From the NCBI GenBank assembly GCA_015066665.1, contig SVNX01000009.1:1-64000 (forward strand): 64,000 bases of DNA, in the 5' to 3' direction. Below are positions 43,239 to 49,166 of the stretch, piece after piece. The stretch is from Ruminococcus sp. GTDB taxonomy: Bacteria > Bacillota > Clostridia > Oscillospirales > Ruminococcaceae. The first letter of the stretch is position 1. Each line of letters starts with the position of its first letter. The position numbers and the translations under genes are program-made. The notes beneath the pieces were generated by a model, which worked only from the letters and a program-made list of their open reading frames with translations, was not told where the DNA came from and did no database searches.

Positions 43239-43264
43239 AAAACCCGCCATAACCGGCGGGTTTT
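43239..43264. terminator. Terminator between convergent genes
   Basis: AAAACCCGCC/GGCGGGTTTT stem with ATAACC loop, TTTTCTTTT beyond on plus. Serves the 42267 gene and perhaps the ACP gene in reverse. Confidence 0.88.
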
Positions 43265-43318
43265 CTTTTGTTGATACAGAATGTCCCCCCGCCAGGCGGG
43301 AGGACATGACTGAAATGA

Positions 43319-43564
43319 TTATTCCTCTTCTTCGTTTTCGCTGTGCGCCTTCACATAGGCCACGATATCGCCCACTGTGCGGATCTCGTCCACAGCCTCG
43401 TCCGGAATCTCAATATCCGTTGCACTCTCAATGGCGACAATCAGATCCACTGCATCCATGGATGTAGCATTCAGATCCTCCAGAATATCGGTATCCTCGC
43501 TGATATTCTCTCTGTCCACATTGAACTGCTCTGCAATCAGTGCTGCAATTGTTTCGAATTCCAT
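43319..43564 (-). CDS. Acyl carrier protein
   Basis: 81 residues from the ATG at 43564 (GGAGGTATGGTT). Four-helix carrier; the phosphopantetheine serine is Ser35 in ATSMDAVDL, where most fatty-acid ACPs have DSLD. Helix III IEIPDEAVDEIRTVGDIV is standard and the tail is very acidic (ENEEEE). It stands alone, away from fab genes, and the altered DSL box hints at a special partner, but it could also be the housekeeping ACP. Confidence 0.88.
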   Translation of the reverse strand: MEFETIAALIAEQFNVDRENISEDTDILEDLNATSMDAVDLIVAIESATDIEIPDEAVDEIRTVGDIVAYVKAHSENEEEE

Positions 43565-43602
43565 AACCATACCTCCGTATCAGCAATTGCTTTCTAAAAA
43601 AT

Positions 43603-43631
43603 AGTATAATGGAAAAGATGCGGGATGTCAA
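43603..43631 (-). promoter_or_regulatory. Promoter of the acyl carrier protein gene
   Basis: Minus strand TTGACA (43631-43626), N17, TATACT (43608-43603). Confidence 0.8.
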
Positions 43632-43801
43632 CATACAGGATGACAATATTTTCCGTTCGCTTCTCTTTAAATTTGTGCATAACGACAGATATTCTCCTCT
43701 TTGTAATTCGGCGCGCACATATTACATCCAAAAGACATCCTCATCTCCCTCCGCAGCGCAGCGGTTCTCTTGTACGGATGCGAAAAAATTCCCGAAACCC
43801 A

Positions 43802-43830
43802 TTGTATTTTTCTGAAAAATATGCTATGAT
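43802..43830 (+). promoter_or_regulatory. Promoter of the aroE operon
   Basis: TTGTAT (43802-43807), N17, TATGAT (43825-43830) with TG upstream of the -10; 33 nt before the start. Confidence 0.65.
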
Positions 43831-43862
43831 AAAAGGTACTACATTATATCGGAGGAAGCGTT

Positions 43863-44708
43863 ATGCGTCATTATACATTGATCGGCGATCCGCTGGGGCA
43901 CTCCATGTCCCCCATGATCCACGATCGTCTCTTTGCTCTGGCCGGCCGTGAGGCGGACTACACGCTCACCCAGATCCACGCTGAGGATCTGGCCGCCGAA
44001 GCACCCGCACTTCGTGCACTGCAGGGCTTCAACATCACCATCCCCCACAAGGTGGGCATCATTCCGCTGCTTGACGCACTTGATGAGAGTGCGGAGCGGT
44101 ATCATTCCGTCAACTGCGTAGCCAACCAGGACGGCCGTGCCATCGGCTACAACACTGACTGCGACGGCTTTCTGCGCTCCGTGGCCGACATGCCGCTGAA
44201 TGGCAGGGTACTGCTCATCGGCTGCGGCGGTGTCGGCAGAATGATGGGCATTGAGGCAGCACGGCACGGTGCCGATCTGACCGTGGCCGTTCTCGAGCAG
44301 GATCGTCCGCTGGCCGAAAAGATGTGCGAGGAGATCGGCGCAATGTGTCCGGACGCCCGCACACAGATCGTGCTGACTTCGGAAATCACCGGCAGCTTTG
44401 ATCTGCTGCTCAACGCCTGCCCCGTCGGCATGTACCCGAAGACCGGTGCCTGCCCCGTCAGCGATGCCATCATTGAAGGCTGCAAGAGCGTATTTGATGT
44501 GATCTACAATCCCACAGAAACCCAGCTCATCCGCAAGGCCAAGGCCCTCGGCAAGCCCGCTGCCGGCGGTGCTGCCATGCTCGTATGGCAGGCTGTGCGT
44601 GCCCATGAGATCTGGGACGGCGACAGCTACACCCTCGAACAGGTACAGGGCATCATCCGTGAGCTGGAGGAAACCATCAACCGGGATTTCCCCGTACAGG
44701 AGGACTGA
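43863..44708 (+). CDS. aroE: Shikimate dehydrogenase
   Basis: 281 residues. NADP-dependent reduction of 3-dehydroshikimate. Substrate motifs LIGDPLGHSMSPMIHD (N-terminus), NITIPHK (catalytic Lys) and NTD(CDGF); Rossmann loop GCGGVGRMMG; C-terminal GGAAMLVWQA. Start follows GGAGGAAGCGTT. One base separates it from aroK, so the two shikimate steps are coupled. Confidence 0.96.
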   Translation: MRHYTLIGDPLGHSMSPMIHDRLFALAGREADYTLTQIHAEDLAAEAPALRALQGFNITIPHKVGIIPLLDALDESAERYHSVNCVANQDGRAIGYNTDCDGFLRSVADMPLNGRVLLIGCGGVGRMMGIEAARHGADLTVAVLEQDRPLAEKMCEEIGAMCPDARTQIVLTSEITGSFDLLLNACPVGMYPKTGACPVSDAIIEGCKSVFDVIYNPTETQLIRKAKALGKPAAGGAAMLVWQAVRAHEIWDGDSYTLEQVQGIIRELEETINRDFPVQED

Positions 44709-44709
44709 C

Positions 44710-45207
44710 ATGACCATTTTTCTTTGCGGTTTCATGGGCTGCGGCAAGAGCACCATCGGCAAGCGGCTGGCAGCACAGTGCGGCGTGTCCTTCACCGATA
44801 TGGATGACTATATTGAAGAACAGGCGGGACTGACCATTCCGCAGATTTTCGAACAGTTCGGCGAAACGCATTTCCGTGATCTGGAAACGCAGGCCGTACG
44901 GGAGCTGGCTTCCCGCGAGGGCGTGATCGCCTGCGGCGGCGGTGCGATGCTCCGTGACGAAAATGCACGCATTGCAGCGGAAAACGGCAGGGTCTTCTAT
45001 CTGGATGTCCCCTTTTCCGTATGCTATAAGCGCATCTGCGACACCGATCGTCCGATCGTCAGACGCAGTACCCCTGAGGAGCTGGAAGCCCTCTACAACA
45101 CCCGCAAGCCTGTTTATCAGGCACACAGCACCGATACCATTGCGGCAGCCGATACGGCAGAGGCCGTGGCAGCTGCCATCACAGAGCGGATAGGAGAACA
45201 GGCATGA
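44710..45207 (+). CDS. aroK: Shikimate kinase
   Basis: 165 residues from the ATG at 44710. Phosphorylates shikimate at O3. Walker A GFMGCGKST (7-15), substrate Asp in DMDDYIEEQ, FRDLET arginine, glycine loop ACGGGAML, and lid DRPIVR. Overlaps the next gene by 4 nt. Confidence 0.96.
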   Translation: MTIFLCGFMGCGKSTIGKRLAAQCGVSFTDMDDYIEEQAGLTIPQIFEQFGETHFRDLETQAVRELASREGVIACGGGAMLRDENARIAAENGRVFYLDVPFSVCYKRICDTDRPIVRRSTPEELEALYNTRKPVYQAHSTDTIAAADTAEAVAAAITERIGEQA

Positions 45208-46358
45208 TCATATATAATGCAGAGATCTATTCCATGACCGAGGACGTCCATTTTTATGGCTATGTTGTCGTGGAAAACGGCCGGATTCAGGCTGTAGAGC
45301 AGGGACGTCCGGACGAAGTGGCCGAAGGCGACATTGACGCACAGGGCGGAAGGCTCTATCCCGGCTTCATCGATGCGCACACGCATCTTGGCATCATCGA
45401 GGACGGCATTGATTTCGAAGGCGACGACTGCAACGAAATGACCGATCCCTTCACCCCCCAGCTGCGTGCACTTGACGGCGTGAACGCCTTTGACAAGTGC
45501 TTTGCCGAGGCCAGAAAGCACGGCATCACATCCGTGATGGTTTCCCCCGGCAGTGCCAATGCCTGCGGCGGTGAAATGCTGCTGATGAAAACAGCAGGCC
45601 GCTGTGCGGACGAAATGGCTGTGAAGGCCTGCGGCATGAAATTCGCACTGGGTGAAAATCCCAAATCCGTCTACAGCGACCGGGATGAGACGCCCGTAAC
45701 CCGCATGGCAACGGCGGCGCTTATCCGTGAGGGTCTGCAGAAAGCAAAGCTCTATGCGGAGCGTCTGCAGCGATTTGAAGAGCATCCGGACGAGGAAGAA
45801 CTGCCGGAATTCGATGCCAAATGCGAGGCACTTCTGCCGCTGCTGAACGGCGACCAGAAGGCGCATTTCCACTGTCATCGTGCGGATGACATGTGCACAG
45901 CGGTACGCATCTGCAAGGAATTCGGGCTGGACTGCGTCATCGTGCACGGCACAGGCGGCCATGTGGCAGCCGATCTGTTCGGTGAATGGGGTGTTTCCGT
46001 GATCTGCGGCCCCATCATCTGCGACCGCTGCAAGCCGGAGATGCGTGAAATGACGCTGAACAATGCCGCAAAGCTCCATGAAAAGGGCGTCAAGGTGGCC
46101 ATCTGCACGGATCATCCCGAGGTACCCATCCAGTATCTTGCCCTGTCCGCAGGACTTGCCGTCAAGGGCGGTCTTCCGAGAGAGGCGGCACTGCGTGCCA
46201 TCACGGCAGAGGCAGCGGATATTCTGGGTGTAGGCGACCGCATCGGCCGGATCGAAGCGGGTCTGGATGCCGATCTCGTCCTCTTTGCCGACGATCCGCT
46301 GAATGTCATGAATGATCCTGTCTGGGTCATGATCGGCGGCAAGATTGTGGAACAGTAA
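45204..46358 (+). CDS. Metal-dependent amidohydrolase (imidazolonepropionase-like)
   Basis: 384 residues. Amidohydrolase-superfamily barrel: metal HxH in GFIDAHTHLG, then HFHCHRADD, VIVHGTGG and Asp in ICTDHPE; composite beta domain at both ends (YNAEIYSMTED; DADLVLFADDPL). Related enzymes hydrolyse cyclic amides or dipeptides, and the substrate is not clear. Translationally coupled to aroK and followed at 13 nt by a fumarase subunit. No signal peptide, so cytoplasmic. Confidence 0.88.
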   Translation: MIIYNAEIYSMTEDVHFYGYVVVENGRIQAVEQGRPDEVAEGDIDAQGGRLYPGFIDAHTHLGIIEDGIDFEGDDCNEMTDPFTPQLRALDGVNAFDKCFAEARKHGITSVMVSPGSANACGGEMLLMKTAGRCADEMAVKACGMKFALGENPKSVYSDRDETPVTRMATAALIREGLQKAKLYAERLQRFEEHPDEEELPEFDAKCEALLPLLNGDQKAHFHCHRADDMCTAVRICKEFGLDCVIVHGTGGHVAADLFGEWGVSVICGPIICDRCKPEMREMTLNNAAKLHEKGVKVAICTDHPEVPIQYLALSAGLAVKGGLPREAALRAITAEAADILGVGDRIGRIEAGLDADLVLFADDPLNVMNDPVWVMIGGKIVEQ

Positions 46359-46371
46359 GGGAGGAATGGCC

Positions 46372-47214
46372 ATGAGAACCATTACAGCACAGGAAATCAC
46401 GGATGCGGTGGCAGCACTCTGCATCCGTGCGAATAAAGTTCTGCCCTGCCATCTGGAAGCAAAAATCACCGAATGTGCAGCGCAGGAGCAGTCCCCCGTG
46501 GGCAAGGCCGTATTTGACGATCTGATTGCCAATCTGCAGGCGGCACGGGAGGAAGACATCCCGATCTGTCAGGATACGGGCATGGCAGTGGTATTTGCAG
46601 AGCTGGGGCAGGATGTCCACATCACCGGCGGCACACTCCGTGAGGCGGTGAATGCGGGTGTATCCAAGGGCTATACCGAGGGTTATCTGCGCTGCTCGGT
46701 CGTTGGCGATCCGCTGGAGCGTGTGAATACGGGTGACAACACACCGGCCGTACTGCACACAGAGCTGGTGGCAGGCGACAAGCTGAAGCTGACGGTCTGC
46801 CCGAAGGGCTTCGGCAGTGAGAACATGTCCGCAATGAAGATGATGACACCGGCAGCGAGCCATGCGGACATTGTACAGTATGTAACGGACTGCATTGCAA
46901 AAGCCGGCAGCAATCCCTGTCCGCCGATCGTAGTGGGCGTGGGCATCGGCGGCAATTTTGAGCATTGTGCCTATCTTGCGAAGAAAGCGCTCTGCCGTGA
47001 TGCAGCCATCCGCAATCCCAAGCCGCTGTATGCAAAGCTTGAGCAAGAGATGCTTGACGCGATCAACAAGCTGGGCATCGGCCCGCAGGGCTTTGGCGGC
47101 ACGGTGACGGCACTTTGCGTAAACATTGAGGAAGCACCGACGCACATTGCAGGTCTTCCTGTGGCAGTGAATGTGGGCTGCCATGTGACGAGACATGCAG
47201 AAACTGAACTGTAA
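46372..47214 (+). CDS. Fumarate hydratase class I, alpha subunit
   Basis: 280 residues from the ATG at 46372, chosen because GGGAGG lies 7 nt upstream (the ATG at 46366 is too close). The Fe-S type alpha subunit carries PICQDTGMAVVF (cluster Cys), GSENMSAMKMMTPA, VVGVGIGGNFEHCAYLAKKAL (cluster Cys) and the C-terminal NVGCHVTRH. The beta subunit that completes the enzyme is not in the window: the operon ends here with a terminator. A tartrate-dehydratase alpha subunit (TtdA) is an alternative. Confidence 0.92.
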   Translation: MRTITAQEITDAVAALCIRANKVLPCHLEAKITECAAQEQSPVGKAVFDDLIANLQAAREEDIPICQDTGMAVVFAELGQDVHITGGTLREAVNAGVSKGYTEGYLRCSVVGDPLERVNTGDNTPAVLHTELVAGDKLKLTVCPKGFGSENMSAMKMMTPAASHADIVQYVTDCIAKAGSNPCPPIVVGVGIGGNFEHCAYLAKKALCRDAAIRNPKPLYAKLEQEMLDAINKLGIGPQGFGGTVTALCVNIEEAPTHIAGLPVAVNVGCHVTRHAETEL

Positions 47215-47222
47215 AAACGAAG

Positions 47223-47253
47223 AAAGCCGTTCCTTTTGAGGAACGGCTTTTTT
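47223..47253 (+). terminator. Terminator of the aroE-fumarase operon
   Basis: 11-bp stem AAAGCCGTTCC/GGAACGGCTTT with a 6-nt loop, then TTTTTT. Confidence 0.93.
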
Positions 47254-47330
47254 GCTTGATTGTGGGGGAGCGTAGTTCTGTCGAAACCTCCATGGAATTG
47301 GAGCAGCGGTATGCTTTTGCAGAACCCGAG

Positions 47331-47526
47331 GGGATCTGAGGGACGGCGAAGCGTTGTCCCCATCAAGCCAAGGGATCTGGGGGACGGCGAAACGTTGTCC
47401 CCATCAAGCTAAGGGATCTGGGGGACGGCGAAACGTTGTCCCCATCAAGCCAAGGGGTCTGGGGGACGGCGAAGCGTTGTCCCCATCAAGCCAAGGGGGC
47501 TGGGGGACGGCGAAGCTCGTCCCCCA
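47331..47526. repeat. 41-bp tandem repeat array (4 full units plus partial)
   Basis: Units start at 47331, 47372, 47413, 47454 and (partial) 47495, exactly 41 bp apart. Each holds a hairpin GGGGAC-ggcgaa(g/a)cgtt-GTCCCC and a CATCAAGC(C/T)AAGGG joint. Four units differ at only a few positions; the fifth has a shortened loop but keeps pairing (GGGGGACG/CGTCCCCC, 47502-47525). No start-codon-led conserved frame; intergenic. Confidence 0.92.
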
Positions 47527-47530
47527 GTGG

Positions 47531-47650
47531 GTGCCGGGCCGAAGGCCCGGCACCACGCCCCCCTTCCCCCTGTGGGGGAAGGGGGGATGGGGGGGATGGG
47601 GGCTAAGCCTTGTCCAATGGCGATGCAGCGCATCGGCTGCGGACAAGGCC
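47531..47650. repeat. Three-hairpin G-tract element, copy 2
   Basis: Leading hairpin GTGCCGGGCC-GAA-GGCCCGGCAC (47531-47553); hairpin A C6-TT-C5/G5-AA-G6 (47558-47586) continuing into G7 (47589-47595) and G5 (47598-47602); hairpin B outer stem GCCTTGTCC/GGACAAGGC (47607-47615, 47641-47649) around CGATGC-AGC-GCATCG (47621-47635). It ends 6 nt from the stop of the minus gene at 47656. Confidence 0.82.
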
Positions 47651-47655
47651 GCACC

Positions 47656-48084
47656 CTACCCAATATAGGCCATGCCCATAGAAGGCTCCTTGCAGACCTT
47701 CTCGCCCCATCGATTCGCCCATGATTCCGTGTAAAACGCATAGTACGAGCTGTGCTTTGCCTTCCGCATGCGGCGGCAGGGCGGCAGATACAGCCAGAGC
47801 ATCGACGGCAGACTGATCAGCGGCAGATACAGCGGCCCCAGAAGCAGCGACTGCAGGGTATGTCCGTATTCATGCACCAGCAGCGGCCGGCATTCGGCAT
47901 CACGCTCGGCAATGAAGAGAAACATCCCCACCGAGGCACTGTAGTGCAGCTTCCACTGCGTCACAACAGCACCATGAAAAAGATAATGCTTCCCACGGAG
48001 ATTCGCCAGATACATTACCGCACCCACAAGATTCTGCAAACATCCCCATGTAGACTGCCAGAGAATGAACAGCAGTGTTTTCAT
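47656..48084 (-). CDS. Small membrane protein with HEXXH zinc-protease motif
   Basis: 142 residues from the ATG at 48084 (GGAGGGATGCAT). Helix near 5-28, then HEYGH (71-75) followed by a hydrophobic stretch LQSLLLGPLYLPLISLPSML, and Glu120 in YTESWANRWGE as a possible third zinc ligand. The order HEXXH...E resembles gluzincin or minimal membrane peptidases, but the protein is very short for one. Protease activity is unproven. Its 3' end abuts the structured repeat. Confidence 0.72.
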   Translation of the reverse strand: MKTLLFILWQSTWGCLQNLVGAVMYLANLRGKHYLFHGAVVTQWKLHYSASVGMFLFIAERDAECRPLLVHEYGHTLQSLLLGPLYLPLISLPSMLWLYLPPCRRMRKAKHSSYYAFYTESWANRWGEKVCKEPSMGMAYIG

Positions 48085-48113
48085 ATGCATCCCTCCCGAT
48101 TGTTGTTGGTTCT

Positions 48114-48143
48114 ATCATAGCATATAAGCGGGGGATTTGTCAA
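48114..48143 (-). promoter_or_regulatory. Promoter of the 47656 gene
   Basis: Minus strand TTGACA (48143-48138), N18, TATGAT (48119-48114). Confidence 0.65.
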
Positions 48144-48170
48144 ATAGAATCGCCCTCTATTCTCCGTAGG

Positions 48171-48199
48171 TTGACTTCTCCCGCCGCCCATGATATGAT
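48171..48199 (+). promoter_or_regulatory. Promoter of the XRE-desulforedoxin gene
   Basis: TTGACT (48171-48176), N17, TATGAT (48194-48199), 33 nt before the start; back to back with the promoter at 48114-48143. Confidence 0.65.
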
Positions 48200-48231
48200 T
48201 GAATCAGACAAAACGAAAGGATGTGCATCTC

Positions 48232-48813
48232 ATGCAGTATATCAAAGGCGAAACCATCCGCATGCTCCGTGAGCAGAAAGGGCTCACCCAGCGTCAGCTT
48301 GCCGACCAGCTCAGCGTCAGTGACAAGACCATTTCCAAATGGGAAACCGGCCGCGGCCTCCCCGATCTCTGCATCGTCTCGGATCTGGCTGGTGCACTCG
48401 GCATCTCTGTGATCGAGCTGCTCTCCGGTGAGTGCGCAGTCAACCGCAATCGTTCCTCCAATGTCAAGCGCATGGTGTTCTATGTCTGCCCTGTCTGCGG
48501 GAATATCATCCAGTCGATGGGCATCGGTGCCTACAGCTGCTGCGGTGTGCATCTGCCCGTGCTGGAAGCGGAAGCTGCCGAAGGCGAGCATGCCATTCAC
48601 GCAGAGCTCAGCGACGGCGATTACTATGTCACCCTCGATCATCCCATGGAAAAATCGCACTATATTTCCTTCATCTGCCATGTCACCGCCGACCGAGCCG
48701 AATTCATCAAGCTCTATCCCGAGCAGAATGCCGCCGTGCGCATTCAGAAACGCATGCGCGGCACACTCTATGCGTTCTGCAACCGGCATGGATTATTCCG
48801 GATCGATTTGTAA
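48232..48813 (+). CDS. XRE regulator fused to a desulforedoxin-like iron domain
   Basis: 193 residues from the ATG at 48232 (AAAGGATGTGCATCTC). N-terminal Cro/CI helix-turn-helix (about 4-65: MLREQKGLTQRQLADQLSVS, KTISKWETG). Then a small domain with CPVCG (86-90) and SCCG (102-105), the four-cysteine pattern of desulforedoxin FeS4 sites. Its C-terminal part (AELSDGDYYVTLDHPMEKSH, YISFICHVTADR) resembles the superoxide-reductase fold. Likely a DNA-binding iron/redox or oxidative-stress sensor; that reading is inferred. Confidence 0.82.
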   Translation: MQYIKGETIRMLREQKGLTQRQLADQLSVSDKTISKWETGRGLPDLCIVSDLAGALGISVIELLSGECAVNRNRSSNVKRMVFYVCPVCGNIIQSMGIGAYSCCGVHLPVLEAEAAEGEHAIHAELSDGDYYVTLDHPMEKSHYISFICHVTADRAEFIKLYPEQNAAVRIQKRMRGTLYAFCNRHGLFRIDL

Positions 48814-48819
48814 CAATAT

Positions 48820-48851
48820 GCAGACAGCCGCCCTGTATGGCGGCTGTCTGC
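48820..48851 (+). terminator. Long hairpin after the XRE gene
   Basis: Perfect 13-bp stem GCAGACAGCCGCC/GGCGGCTGTCTGC with CTGTAT loop, starting 6 nt past the stop. No T-run follows. Confidence 0.65.
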
Positions 48852-48897
48852 ATGGTGCATACCATATTCCGCCCCAAACGGAAGCCGGCTCCTTTAT

Positions 48898-48929
48898 CCC
48901 CCTCCCTCGGGAAGGGGCAGGGGTGGGGC
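48898..48929. repeat. Short C/G-tract hairpin with four G-tracts
   Basis: CCCCTCCC...GGGAAGGGG hairpin continuing into GGGG and GGGG (48909-48928). It resembles hairpin A of the three-hairpin element but without the leading hairpin and hairpin B. Within the otherwise featureless 48852-49047 interval. Confidence 0.55.
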
Positions 48930-49047
48930 AGTCCCTTGGAGGCGCCCCAAAAATGACATATTCCAGAAATCAGATTGCAGAATATTAAAGAATGTTACAA
49001 AACAAATACAAAAACACGTCTGCGCCCCCTCCGTTCCCGCAAAAGGG

Positions 49048-49076
49048 TTGACAATCTTTCCTGAAACTGATAAAAT
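49048..49076 (+). promoter_or_regulatory. Promoter of the PASTA pseudokinase gene
   Basis: TTGACA (49048-49053), N17, TAAAAT (49071-49076). Confidence 0.75.
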
Positions 49077-49099
49077 GATATAGAATAGAGAATAATTGT

Positions 49100-49147
49100 A
49101 CTGATTGCGTCAGAAATAGTGATGGCGCTTTTTTGTGCCGCATCAGT
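49100..49147 (+). promoter_or_regulatory. Structured 5' leader of the pseudokinase gene
   Basis: ACTGAT pairs with ATCAGT and, after a bulged T, GCG with CGC, closing a 30-nt interior that holds a T6 run. It ends 19 nt before the start codon. Possible regulatory stem; no known riboswitch class recognised. Confidence 0.4.
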
Positions 49148-49166
49148 GTCAGAAAGGAGAACGACC

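Noticed and set aside
47331-47526. CRISPR array
   Set aside because: Whole 41-bp unit is repeated, with no variable spacer.
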